This document shows positions 42,600 to 51,524 of a stretch of DNA of 64,000 nt, in pieces. The stretch covers positions 124,001 to 188,000 of the forward strand of contig NZ_JAGGLR010000009.1 of the NCBI RefSeq assembly GCF_017874715.1, given 5' to 3'. The notes below the pieces were generated by a model that saw only the letters and a program-made list of their open reading frames with translations, ran no database searches and had not been told where the DNA came from. Position numbers and translations under genes: made by a program. This DNA comes from Streptomyces iranensis (GTDB lineage Bacteria > Actinomycetota > Actinomycetes > Streptomycetales > Streptomycetaceae). How positions within the stretch are numbered: position 1 is the first letter of the stretch; the number at the start of each line of letters is the position of its first letter.

Positions 42600-45500
42600 C
42601 TAGTGCGCGGCGGCCATCCGGTGCCGTACGGCCGAGCCCTGGCGCCCCTTGACCACCTCCAACTGGGCGGGGATCCGCCGGCGCAGATCGGCGACATGGC
42701 TGACGATGCCGACCGTACGGTCGCGTTCGCGCAGCGAGTCCAGCACGTCCATGACCTCGTCCAGGGTCTGCTCGTCGAGGCTGCCGAACCCCTCGTCGAT
42801 GAAGAGCGTGTCCAGGCGCACCCCGCCCGCCTCGTCGGTGACCACATCGGCCAGGCCCAGCGCGAGGGCGAGTGAGGCGGAGAAGGTCTCGCCGCCGGAG
42901 AGGGTGGCGGTGTCACGTTCGCTGCCCGTCCAGGCATCGACGACATGCAGTCCGAGACCGGAGCGGCCGCGCCCGCCGGAGCGGGCGTCGGAGTGCACCA
43001 GGGTGTAGCGCCCGGAGGACATGTGGCGCAGCCGTACGCTCGCCGCCGCCGCGACCTGCTCCAGCCGGGCCGCCAGCACATACGCCTCCAGCCGCATCCT
43101 GCGCTCGTTGTCCGCGGAGGTGCCCGCCGCGAGCGCGGCGAGGCGGGCGATCCGGTCGTGTTCCGCGCGCAGCGGGGCGAGCCGGCGGGCGTCGGCGACC
43201 GCCTGCGCGGAGAGCGCGTCGAGCTCTTCGCAGCGGGTGCGGGCCGCGGCGTCCGCGGCCGAGACCTCGCGCAGCGCGCGGGTGGCCGCGTCGGCCACCG
43301 TCTGCGCCGCCACGGGGTCGGCGGGCGGCGCCTGGGCGGCCGCGAGCACCCTCGGGTCGGACAGCTCGGCCGCGACCGCCGCCGACTCCGACTGCCAGGC
43401 GTCCAGACGGCGGCGCGCCTCGCGCTGCCGGTCCGGGTGCAGCACGGCGTCGGCGGCCTGCTCCGGGGTCTCGAACCCGGCCCGGTACGCGGCGTCCGCG
43501 AGCCGGGCGTCGGCCTCCTTCAGCCGGTTCGCGGCCGCGTCGGCGGCCCGCGCCCCCTCGGCGGCGCGGGCCAGCAGCCCCGCCTGCCGCTCGAGCCGCG
43601 CCGCGCGCCGCGCGACGGTGGCGTCCGCGCCGCGCGCCTGCTCCAGGTCGGCCAGCAGCGCGGCCCGCTCCCGGGCCAGGGCCTCGCGGTGCGAGGTGCG
43701 CGCCGCCGCCCGCCGCTCGGCCTCCTGCCGCTGTTCCGTACGGCGGGTGTGCTCACCCTCGGCCCGGTCCAGGGCCTCGCGGGCGGCGTGCGCGTCGGCC
43801 GCCGCGCTTCGGGCCCCGGCGTACGCGGTGCGCAACTCGGCCAGGGCCCGGTCGAGTTCGGCCGCGTCCTCGCCCTCCGCCGTGGCCTCGGCGCCCGCGC
43901 GGGCCTCCCGCAGCGCGTTCCGCGCCCGCTCGGCCTCCTCGCGGACCTCCTCGGCGCGCTGGTAGTCCGCCAGCGCGGCCTCCTCCGCCGTACGGTCCAC
44001 ATGCCCGGCCCCGGGCCGGGCCGGGGCCGGGTGCTCGGTCGCCCCGCACACCGCGCAGGGCTCTCCGGCGCGCAGCCCGGCCGCGAGCTCGGCGGCGATA
44101 CCGCGCAGCCGGGCCTCTTTGAGGTCCAGCCAGTTCTGCCGCGCGGCGGCGGCCCCTTCCCGCGCCCGCAACAGCTCCTCCCGCGCCTGCCCCTCCTGCC
44201 CGGCGAGCCGGTCCCGCCGCCGGGCGGCCTCCAGCCGCCGCTCGGCGGGCTCGATCCGCCCGCCGAGCTGCTCGGCCCGGGTGACGGCCTCCTGCGCCGC
44301 CTCGACCCGTCGCTGATGCGCCCGGTGGGTCTCCTCCCATCCGGCGAGCCACTCGGCGGCCTCCTCGACCGCCTCGTCGTCGGCGCGAGCCTCCCGCTCA
44401 AGCGCGGCGATCTCACGGACGACGGCCTCCGCCCGGACCTCCCCCCGCCGCGCGGCCCCCAGCGCCCCGAGCTCCTCCCGCACCCGCCGCTCGACCTGTC
44501 CCAGCCACTCGGCATCGGCTTCGGCGAGCACCACCGCCCCGCCGACGCCCCGCGACTCGGCCCGCCGGTCCCGCGCGCCATATGGCGCGCCCAACGCACC
44601 GGTCGGGCCCGAGGCCACCCCGCCACGACTCGCCTCGGGCGCAGCCTGCCCCGCGGACGCGGTGGCCTCCTCCGGGGACCCGGGGCCCTGCGCGGGCTGG
44701 GACGTGGCAGGCGAGGTGGCCCGGTCAGGGGGTGTGCGTTGGTCGGGGATGTCCGGGGTCGGCTCGAGGGTCATGGCCGCCAGGCCGGGCTCGGCGGACA
44801 GGCGGGTGCGGGCCTGGTGTTCGGTGGTTTCGGCGGTGTGGTGGTCGCGGGCGGCGGCGGTGCGGAGGTCGAGTGCGGGGACCACCGCGTCGGCGGCGCG
44901 GGCGCGTTCCAGCAGCTCGCGCAGGCGGTCGTGGTCGGGTCGCCGCCGTTCGAGGCCGTCCGCCCGGCGGCGGGCCTCGGCGTGGCGGCGCTGGAGTTCG
45001 GCCCGTTCGCGGGTCGCCTCGGCGGTCCGCTGGGCGCCGTCGTGGGCCGCCTCCGCGGCGCGTACGGCGGACAGCGCGATGTCCTGCCGCTCGCGCGCGC
45101 CCGCGCGCGCGATGGCGGCCCATTCCAGGACGGCGTCGGCCAGCCCCGGCTCACCGGGGGTCGGCTCGGGCAGCGGATGCCCGTCCGGCTCCGTGGTGCG
45201 GCCCGCCGCCTGCGCCATGCGGTGGGCGAGCGCGAGCAGCCGCTCGTCCCCGGCCGCGACCCGCTTCTCCGCCGCCCGCCGCCCCTCCGCCAGCCGCTCC
45301 TCGACGGCGGCGAAGCGGCCGGTGTCGAACAGCTTGCCCAGCAGCTTGCCGCGCGCCAGTTCATCCGCGCGCAGAAAGCGGGCGAAGTCGCCCTGCGGCA
45401 ACAGCACCACCTGGCAGAACTGCTCCCGGCTCATGCCGAGCAGCTGCGCGATCTCCTCGCCGATCTCCTGGTGCGAGCGGCTGAGGGCCTTCCGCTTCCC

Positions 45501-45902
45501 CGCCCCCGCCCCCGCGCCGGCCGAGGACGTCGGCGGGACGTACTCGCGCAGCAGGGTCTGCGCCTTCTCCCGCGTCATCCCCGTGCCCCGCTTCTTGGGG
45601 CGCGGCTGCTCGGGGCGCCGGGTGATCTCCAGGCGCCGCTCCCCGACGGTGAATTCCAGAACGACCTCGGTCGGGGTCAGCGGTTCGGCGTGATCGCTGC
45701 GCAGCGAGAGCCCGCTGCCCTGGCGGGCGCCGGGCACCTGGCCGTACAGCGCGTAGCAGACCGCGTCCAGGACGGACGTCTTACCGGCGCCGGTCCGCCC
45801 GTGCAGCAGGAAGAGCCCGGCGGCGGACAGCTCATCGAAATCGATCTCCTGGGTGGCGCCGAACGGGCCGAAGGCCGTGACGGCGAGCCGGTGCAGTCTC
45901 AT
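42600..45902 (-). CDS. sbcC: SbcC-type exonuclease subunit (Rad50-like ATPase)
   Basis: A 1100-residue SMC-like ATPase of the SbcCD nuclease, which cuts hairpins and DNA ends. Walker A GRTGAGKTS lies at 35-43, Q-loop VVLLPQGDFARF at about 165-176, long coiled coils flank the zinc hook CAVC (Cys616, Cys619), and the C-terminal head has the signature LSGGETFSASLALALGLADVV and Walker B LDTLFIDEGFGSLDE. A Pro/Thr/Ala-rich insert of about 75 residues (380-455) interrupts the first coiled coil. It overlaps sbcD as ATGA. It is the gene next to the palindromic tandem array. Confidence 0.95.
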   Translation of the reverse strand: MRLHRLAVTAFGPFGATQEIDFDELSAAGLFLLHGRTGAGKTSVLDAVCYALYGQVPGARQGSGLSLRSDHAEPLTPTEVVLEFTVGERRLEITRRPEQPRPKKRGTGMTREKAQTLLREYVPPTSSAGAGAGAGKRKALSRSHQEIGEEIAQLLGMSREQFCQVVLLPQGDFARFLRADELARGKLLGKLFDTGRFAAVEERLAEGRRAAEKRVAAGDERLLALAHRMAQAAGRTTEPDGHPLPEPTPGEPGLADAVLEWAAIARAGARERQDIALSAVRAAEAAHDGAQRTAEATRERAELQRRHAEARRRADGLERRRPDHDRLRELLERARAADAVVPALDLRTAAARDHHTAETTEHQARTRLSAEPGLAAMTLEPTPDIPDQRTPPDRATSPATSQPAQGPGSPEEATASAGQAAPEASRGGVASGPTGALGAPYGARDRRAESRGVGGAVVLAEADAEWLGQVERRVREELGALGAARRGEVRAEAVVREIAALEREARADDEAVEEAAEWLAGWEETHRAHQRRVEAAQEAVTRAEQLGGRIEPAERRLEAARRRDRLAGQEGQAREELLRAREGAAAARQNWLDLKEARLRGIAAELAAGLRAGEPCAVCGATEHPAPARPGAGHVDRTAEEAALADYQRAEEVREEAERARNALREARAGAEATAEGEDAAELDRALAELRTAYAGARSAAADAHAAREALDRAEGEHTRRTEQRQEAERRAAARTSHREALARERAALLADLEQARGADATVARRAARLERQAGLLARAAEGARAADAAANRLKEADARLADAAYRAGFETPEQAADAVLHPDRQREARRRLDAWQSESAAVAAELSDPRVLAAAQAPPADPVAAQTVADAATRALREVSAADAAARTRCEELDALSAQAVADARRLAPLRAEHDRIARLAALAAGTSADNERRMRLEAYVLAARLEQVAAAASVRLRHMSSGRYTLVHSDARSGGRGRSGLGLHVVDAWTGSERDTATLSGGETFSASLALALGLADVVTDEAGGVRLDTLFIDEGFGSLDEQTLDEVMDVLDSLRERDRTVGIVSHVADLRRRIPAQLEVVKGRQGSAVRHRMAAAH

Positions 45903-47152
45903 CGTGCCGCCTCCCCAGCGGTCGCCCCAGCGGTCGCCCCCGCGGTCACGGGACCCGCCGCCGTCGACCCCGCGCCGCTCTCCTCGCCCGGTACGACGCC
46001 CTCGTGCGCCTCGCTCCGTACCGCCTCCAGCGCGTCGCCGAGCAGTGCGCGCTCCGTCTCGTCCGGGCCACGGCCGCCCCGCACATGGGCCACGAAGTCC
46101 TCGGCGATCTGCCGGTCCGAGCGGCCGCGCAGCCGCTGTGCGTACGAGGCGAGCGGATCCTCGGGGGGCCGCTCGGGGTCGAAGACCAGCGTGAGCACAT
46201 GGGGGAAGCGCCGCGCCAGCCGCGCCATCGGCTCATGCGGCCGCACCGCGTCGGTCAGCGTGGCCTCGACCCACGCCTCCTCATGGCGCTCGAGGTCCGG
46301 ATCGGCGAGCAACTCCTCGATCCGGCCACGGATCCGGGCCAGCGGCCGCGGCACCGGGCACTCCACCCGTTCGCACGACGGCGCCTCACCCGCCGCCCCC
46401 AGCTCCACCACCCACATGGACTTGCGGTGCGCCGCCTCGGAGAAGGAGTACGCGAGCGGGGAGCCCGAGTAGCGGACGCGCTCGGTGATGGTCTGGCAGC
46501 CGTGCAGATGGCCGAGTGCGGCGTAGTCGACGCCGTCGAAGACCTCGGCGGGTACGGAGGCGACGCCGCCGACCGTGATGTCCCGCTCGCTGTCGCTGAC
46601 CGCGCCACCGGTGACGAAGGCGTGCGCGAGGACGACGGACCGGGTGCCGGACTGCCGGGTGGCAAGGTCGGCGCGCACCCGGTCCATGGCGGCGCCCAGC
46701 ACCGCCGTATGACCGGCCGCCGAGGCGCCCAACTCCTCTCGCACCAAACCCGGTTCGAGATACGGCAGACCATAGAAGGCCACCTCGCCGCGGTCGTGGG
46801 AGAGGACGACGGGCGTGGCGCATCCGGCGGGGTCGGTACGCAGATGGATCCCGGCCCGGTCGATGAGCCCGGCACCGACGCCGAGGCGGCGGGCCGAGTC
46901 ATGGTTGCCGGAGATCATGACCGTCGGCACCCCGAGGTCCGCGAGCCGGTGCAGGGCGTCGTCGAAGAGCTCGACGGCGGCGAGCGGCGGCACGGCGCGG
47001 TCGTAGATGTCGCCCGCGACGACCACCGCGTCGATGTGCCCCTCGCGCACGGTGGTGACGAGGTGGTCGATGAACTCCCGCTGCGCGGCAAGGAGGCTGA
47101 CCCGGTGAAAGGACCTCCCGAGGTGCCAGTCGGAGGTGTGCAGAATTCTCAC
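45899..47152 (-). CDS. sbcD: SbcD-type nuclease subunit (Mre11-like)
   Basis: A 417-residue metallophosphoesterase nuclease. It shows all phosphodiesterase motifs: SDWHLGRSF, VVAGDIYDR, ISGNHDSARR, VLAHAFV and LGHLHGCQ. The capping domain follows. The tail is an Ala-Gly-Thr repeat (AGATAGATAGEAAR) made by a 9/12-bp tandem repeat. The SbcC start overlaps its stop. Confidence 0.95.
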   Translation of the reverse strand: MRILHTSDWHLGRSFHRVSLLAAQREFIDHLVTTVREGHIDAVVVAGDIYDRAVPPLAAVELFDDALHRLADLGVPTVMISGNHDSARRLGVGAGLIDRAGIHLRTDPAGCATPVVLSHDRGEVAFYGLPYLEPGLVREELGASAAGHTAVLGAAMDRVRADLATRQSGTRSVVLAHAFVTGGAVSDSERDITVGGVASVPAEVFDGVDYAALGHLHGCQTITERVRYSGSPLAYSFSEAAHRKSMWVVELGAAGEAPSCERVECPVPRPLARIRGRIEELLADPDLERHEEAWVEATLTDAVRPHEPMARLARRFPHVLTLVFDPERPPEDPLASYAQRLRGRSDRQIAEDFVAHVRGGRGPDETERALLGDALEAVRSEAHEGVVPGEESGAGSTAAGPVTAGATAGATAGEAAR

Positions 47153-47447
47153 AAGCGGTCTCCGACCTGCACTTCTGTCCTTCCTCCCACCCCAGTGGCC
47201 ACATCACACCCGCGGCGTGCGCGTGGTGCGGGCACCGACCACGTTAGCCGCGGTCGGTGCCCGGTCTCTCACGGACCTCGTATTTCCCGCCCGTGTCGCC
47301 CATGCGGCGGCCCGTTTCCCAGCCATGGCTACGAGGTGTCCGGTGGACCACGCGGCGGAGCCGCATAAGTTTGGGGCGACCGGAGCACACCGGAGTCCGC
47401 TCCGTCCCCGCCCTCGGTGCGCTCACCGGCGTAGGCCCAGGCCGTCC
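47153..47447. other. 295-bp gap between sbcD and the YigZ gene
   Basis: Open frames here lack family sequence and consistent codon bias. The segment must hold the sbcDC promoter, but no clear -10/-35 pair or operator stands out. Confidence 0.4.
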
Positions 47448-48074
47448 TTACGCGTCCTGGTACGCCTCGCCGCCGAGTTCCAGTGCGGCGGTGCCCGCGG
47501 TGGTGTCCGCCAGCCAGTCACGGAAGGCGTCCACATCCGCGTCGGGCAGCCCGAGTTCGATCGTCACGGCCTCTGCGTAGCGCACCTCGCGGACCGCACG
47601 CCCCGTCGCCCGCAGGTCGTTCTCCAGCTTTCCGGCCCGCTGGTGGTTCACGGTGACGGTCACCAGCCGGAACCGCTGCCGGGTGACGGTGCCCAGCGCG
47701 TCGAGCGCCTCGCCGACCGCGCCGCCGTAGGCCCGGATCAGACCGCCCGCGCCGAGCTTCACGCCCCCGTAGTAGCGGGTGACGACGGCCACCGCGTACC
47801 GGATCTCGCGGCGCAGCAGCATCTGCAGCATCGGCACCCCGGCCGTGCCGCCCGGCTCCCCGTCGTCGCTCGCCTTCTGCACACCGGCGTCCGCGCCGAT
47901 GACATAGGCGAAGCAGTTGTGGGTGGCGGTGGGGTGCTCCTTCCTGACCCGCTGGATGACGTTCTGCGCCTCCTGCTCGGTCGCGGCGGGCGCGAGCGTG
48001 CAGAGGAAGCGCGATCTGTTGATCTCGATCTCGTGCACGCCTTCGCGCGCGACCGTCCGGTACCGCTCCTGCAT
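47448..48074 (-). CDS. YigZ/IMPACT-family protein
   Basis: A 208-residue protein of the YigZ (UPF0029) family, related to the eukaryotic IMPACT regulator of translation. It has INRSRFLCTLAPAATEQEAQ, ATHNCFAYVIG, QKASDDGEPGGTAGVPML and TRYYGGVKLGAGGLIRAYG, the family fingerprints. The C-terminal half is a ferredoxin-like RNA-binding-type fold. The biochemical role is not established. Confidence 0.93.
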   Translation of the reverse strand: MQERYRTVAREGVHEIEINRSRFLCTLAPAATEQEAQNVIQRVRKEHPTATHNCFAYVIGADAGVQKASDDGEPGGTAGVPMLQMLLRREIRYAVAVVTRYYGGVKLGAGGLIRAYGGAVGEALDALGTVTRQRFRLVTVTVNHQRAGKLENDLRATGRAVREVRYAEAVTIELGLPDADVDAFRDWLADTTAGTAALELGGEAYQDA

Positions 48075-48167
48075 CAGGCCACCTTATGTCCCGGCTCCCG
48101 AGCGGTGGTCACGCGCGTGCGGCCGCCGACCGGGCGGAAGCCCACGGCGTTGGGGGGATGCGCCCGC

Positions 48168-48653
48168 TCACCCCTTTCCGCCGCTTCCGCCACGGCCGAA
48201 CCGGGACGGCCTGCGCAACGGCCCCCACGCGCCCCGCTGGCGTGCCACCACGTCCTCGGCTTCGGCGATCACGCTCTCGGCGATCCAGGCGACGGGCTCC
48301 ACATCGCGGACCAGGGGTTCGTTGTCCGGCCCCCGGCCGGTCTCCTCCCCCTTGAGCACCCAGGGGCGGACATTGGCGGAGCCCTGGTCGTCGTCCCGGA
48401 GGTGGATGTAGTCGCACAGCCTCCGGGCGACCCAGACGGTGGTGGGCAGGTCCTTCGCCCACTCCTCGAAGACCAGGGGGTTGGCCGACAGGCCCGGCAT
48501 CTCCATGCCGGTGAGTCCGTCCCGGCTGACCGCACTGCCCGCCAGGTCCGCCTCGGGCCCTCGGGACCAGCGGACGAAGACCGGCGGCCCCTGCTCGATC
48601 AACTCCACGAGCTGGTGCAGAGCGGTGTAGGTGGGGAGTGTCGTGCCTGGCAT
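48168..48653 (-). CDS. Conserved-looking hypothetical protein (possibly DUF6098)
   Basis: A 161-residue soluble protein. The pattern LVELIEQGPPVFVRWSRGPEADL, LTGMEMPGLSANPL, WVARRLCDYIHLR and PWVLKGEETGRGPDNEPLV recalls streptomycete proteins labelled DUF6098 (from memory). No function is known. The C-terminus is a Gly/Arg-rich tail. No ribosome site stronger than GGG is visible before the ATG. Confidence 0.72.
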   Translation of the reverse strand: MPGTTLPTYTALHQLVELIEQGPPVFVRWSRGPEADLAGSAVSRDGLTGMEMPGLSANPLVFEEWAKDLPTTVWVARRLCDYIHLRDDDQGSANVRPWVLKGEETGRGPDNEPLVRDVEPVAWIAESVIAEAEDVVARQRGAWGPLRRPSRFGRGGSGGKG

Positions 48654-48779
48654 GATCGCCCTTGAGTACCCGTGGCCGACGCCGCCAATCCATCGCCCTG
48701 CCCGATCGCACGGACGCCGCCCGGCCCCGCTGCTCGGCGGGCAGGGCGGCGTCCCGCAGGAGGTGCCGTGGCGTCCGGG

Positions 48780-49112
48780 TCAGCGGCCCAGTGCCTTGGC
48801 CAGCTGGTCCTTGGTCATGTTGGAGCGGCCCTCGATGCCGCGCTGCTTGGCCTCGTTGTACAGCTGGTCGCGCGTCGGACCCTTGGGTCCCGTCCGGTTG
48901 CCGGAGCGCTGGCCGCCGCGCTGCGGCGCGGACTTCCGGTCCTGGGTCGAGGTCCTGCTGGCGGACCTGGACTCGCCCGAGCGTGCGCGCTCCTTGTTGA
49001 CCGTACGGGCGGCCATTTCCTTCGCCCGGCCGGTGGACGCGCCGCGCTGCTCGGCGCCTTCCTTGATGTGCTCGTACTGCCGTTCACGCTTACGGCTGGA
49101 TCCTGCGGGCAT
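48780..49112 (-). CDS. Small basic protein with Rho-N/SAP-like end (plasmid-stabilisation-type)
   Basis: A 110-residue highly charged protein with GGAGAGGAAG before the ATG at 49112. It begins MPAGSSRKRERQYEHIKEGAEQRG and ends with GPTRDQLYNEAKQRGIEGRSNMTKDQLAKALG, a helix-extended-helix like the Rho N-terminal or SAP module that binds nucleic acid. Similar proteins are annotated as plasmid stabilisation proteins, without proven function. The middle is disordered (Ser/Arg/Gln-rich). Confidence 0.8.
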   Translation of the reverse strand: MPAGSSRKRERQYEHIKEGAEQRGASTGRAKEMAARTVNKERARSGESRSASRTSTQDRKSAPQRGGQRSGNRTGPKGPTRDQLYNEAKQRGIEGRSNMTKDQLAKALGR

Positions 49113-49359
49113 GGTGTCTTCCTCTCCTTCCGCCCCCTCGGTCGGTCGCGGCCGACAGCTGATGATCGCCGACCGCATGAGTCGGGTTCCCCCCGTTCCC
49201 TCCCCTATAACCAGCATGCGTCTCCTGGGCGTCGGCCGGATGCGTGCGGGGTGCGTGCGGGGTGCGCGATGAGCGGGATTGGTCTTTCGGCAGTGTCCGC
49301 CCGTCCCCCGTCTTCGTAAGGTCACCTCTGCGAGCCGGCCGATCACGCGGGTGGGGGAC

Positions 49360-50844
49360 ATGACGACACAGACATGGGACACGACGACACAGACAGACAC
49401 GACCGGATCCGGCGCCCGCCCGTGGGCGTCCTGGGCGGCACACCTGCCACTGGTGGCCACCATCGCCGCCGCCGGGTTGAGCGTGGTCGGCCTGTGGTGG
49501 GTGGTCCCCACGGCGGTGTGCGCGTTCGCGGTGGGGTGGCGACCCGGGCGGACGCGGTCCACGGCGGTGGGGCTGACCGGGGTGGTCGCGGGCGCCGTGG
49601 TGGCCGTCGCCGTGGTGCCGTCCTGGATCGCCTGGGCGGACCGCTTCGTGGCGGTGGTGGCGGGGGCGGTCGTCCTGCCGTGGTTCGTGGGGCGGTTCTG
49701 CCGTCAGTACCGGGAGTTGGTCCGGGCGGGGTGGGACCGGGCCGCGCGGCTGGAGCGCGAGCGGCGGCTGATCGCCGAGCAGGCCCGGCTGCGGGAGCGG
49801 GCCCGTATCGCACAGGACATGCACGATGTGCTCGGCCATGAGCTCAGCCTGATCGCCCTCTCGGCCGGGGCCCTCAAGCTGGCGCCCGGACTGGCGGACG
49901 GCCACCGGGAGGCCGCCCGGGACATCAGGGCCAGGGCGGCGGCCGCCGTGGACCGCCTCGGCGAGGTGATCGGCGTCCTGCGCCAGGAGCCGGACGCAGC
50001 GCCGCCGGAACCGGCGGGCGCGGGTGTGGCGGAGCTGGTCGAGCGGGCGTCGGCGTCGGGTCTCGCGGTCCGGCTGCGGAGCGACGGCGAGCCCGGAGAG
50101 CCCGGCAAGCCTGGAGAGCCCGGCGAGCTGCCACCGGACGTGGAGCGCGCCGTGCGCCGTGTGGTGCAGGAGTCGCTGACCAACGTGGCCAAGCACGCGC
50201 CGGGTGCGGAGGCGGCCGTCCACGTCCGGCATACGGCCGAGGAAACCGAGGTCCGGGTGGTGAACGGCCCCGCGTGCGCCGCCGCTCCCGTCCGCTCCGG
50301 CGGCGAGGGCTTCGGCCTGATCGGCCTGGACGAGCGCGTCGCACTGGCCGGGGGCACCTTCGGATACGGCCCCGAGGCGGGCGGTTTCGCCGTCCGCGCC
50401 ACGTTTCCCCGCACCACCACCCGGCGGCCGGGGGCGCCCCACGCTCCCGAAGCCCCGGTGGCGGATGACCACCGGCGCGCCCGCCGCCGGCTCGGCCGCA
50501 CCCTGCTCGCGGCCCTGATGGTGCCCCTGGTCGCGGGGGCCCTGCTGATCGGAGTGGTGCGGGTGTGGGACACACTGAGGGCCCGGGAGTCGGTACTGGC
50601 CCCGGACGACTACGCCCGGCTGCGCACCGGACAGGACCGCGACCGGATCGCGCCGTATCTGCCGGAGCGCCAGACCGGCCACCGGCCGACGGCCGCCGAA
50701 CCGAGGGGGACGGACATCGTCTGCGAGTACTACGCGATGACGGCCGACCCCTTCGACGACCGCTCCGGGGACGTCTACCGGCTGTGCTTCCGCCACGGCA
50801 CCCTGGTGTCCGCCGACGCCTTCACCGGGAAGGGCGTCCGATGA
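49360..50844 (+). CDS. Sensor histidine kinase (NarL type) with extra C-terminal membrane helix and domain
   Basis: A 494-residue HisKA_3 kinase. Membrane segments fill about 25-112, the phospho-acceptor is His155 in DMHDVLGHELSLIALSAG, and the ATPase domain has ESLTNVAKHAPG and GEGFGLIGLDERV. A collagen-like linker GEPGEPGKPGEPGE (243-256) separates the two. Unusually the protein goes on past the kinase: basic residues, a membrane helix (380-402) and about 90 exported residues containing DDYARLRTGQDRDRIAPYLP and CEYYAM...YRLCFRHGTLVSADAF, with a Cys pair, reminiscent of the OmlA/BLIP fold. Its stop overlaps the regulator start as ATGA. Confidence 0.9.
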   Translation: MTTQTWDTTTQTDTTGSGARPWASWAAHLPLVATIAAAGLSVVGLWWVVPTAVCAFAVGWRPGRTRSTAVGLTGVVAGAVVAVAVVPSWIAWADRFVAVVAGAVVLPWFVGRFCRQYRELVRAGWDRAARLERERRLIAEQARLRERARIAQDMHDVLGHELSLIALSAGALKLAPGLADGHREAARDIRARAAAAVDRLGEVIGVLRQEPDAAPPEPAGAGVAELVERASASGLAVRLRSDGEPGEPGKPGEPGELPPDVERAVRRVVQESLTNVAKHAPGAEAAVHVRHTAEETEVRVVNGPACAAAPVRSGGEGFGLIGLDERVALAGGTFGYGPEAGGFAVRATFPRTTTRRPGAPHAPEAPVADDHRRARRRLGRTLLAALMVPLVAGALLIGVVRVWDTLRARESVLAPDDYARLRTGQDRDRIAPYLPERQTGHRPTAAEPRGTDIVCEYYAMTADPFDDRSGDVYRLCFRHGTLVSADAFTGKGVR

Positions 50845-51524
50845 TCCGGGTCCTGATCGCCGACGACGAGCCGATGATCCGCGCGGGGATCCGGGCCGTG
50901 CTCGCCACCGATCCGGACATCACCGTGGTCGCCGAGGCGGGCGACGGCCACCAGGCGGTGGAGCTGGTGCACCGCCACCGGCCCCGGGTGGCGGTGCTGG
51001 ACATCCGGATGCCCGGCACCGGCGGTATCGAGGCCGCCCGCGAGATCCACCGGACGGCCCCGGCCACCGGTGTCATCATGCTGACCACCTTCGGCGAGGA
51101 CGACTACATCCTCCAGGCGCTGGGCGGCGGCGCCATGGGCTTCCTCATCAAGTCCGGTGAACCGGAGGAGCTGATCGCGGGGGTGCGCGCGGTGGCCGAC
51201 GGCGCCGCCTATCTGTCACCGAAGGTCGCGGCCCGCGTCGTGGCGCATCTGGCGTCCGGTGGCGCGGGGGCCCTGGCCGACCGCCGCACCGCCGCCCGCA
51301 TGCGGGTCGATGCCCTGACCGCCCGGGAGCGGGAGGTGCTGGCCCTGCTCGGCGGCGGGCTGTCCAACGGTCAGATCGCCCGTCGGCTGCGTGTCGTCGA
51401 GGGGACGGTCAAGGCCCATGTGAGCTCGATCCTGGCCCGGCTGGGCGTGGAGAACCGGGCGGCCGCCGCCGTGGTCGCCCATGAGGCCGGAATCCTTCCA
51501 CCCGGCGCTCCCGAACAGCGCTGA
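50841..51524 (+). CDS. NarL/LuxR-type response regulator
   Basis: A 227-residue regulator. The receiver has IADDEPMIR, phospho-acceptor Asp54 in VAVLDIRMPG, LTTFGEDDY and the lysine in GFLIKSGEP. The LuxR-type HTH is LTAREREVLALLGGGLSNGQIARRLRVVEGTVKAHVSSILARLGV. The start overlaps the kinase stop, so the pair is translationally coupled. The last 309 bases are also read antisense by the PAP2 gene. Confidence 0.95.
   Translation: MIRVLIADDEPMIRAGIRAVLATDPDITVVAEAGDGHQAVELVHRHRPRVAVLDIRMPGTGGIEAAREIHRTAPATGVIMLTTFGEDDYILQALGGGAMGFLIKSGEPEELIAGVRAVADGAAYLSPKVAARVVAHLASGGAGALADRRTAARMRVDALTAREREVLALLGGGLSNGQIARRLRVVEGTVKAHVSSILARLGVENRAAAAVVAHEAGILPPGAPEQR

Noticed and set aside
42275..43081. 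Minus-strand frames over the tandem array (Gly-Leu-Arg-Pro-Arg repeats)
   Set aside because: Translation of the palindromic array and of the sbcC end in the wrong frame.
47244..47426. Small minus-strand gene between sbcD and the YigZ gene
   Set aside because: Arg-rich, no ribosome site, weak codon bias; probably promoter DNA.
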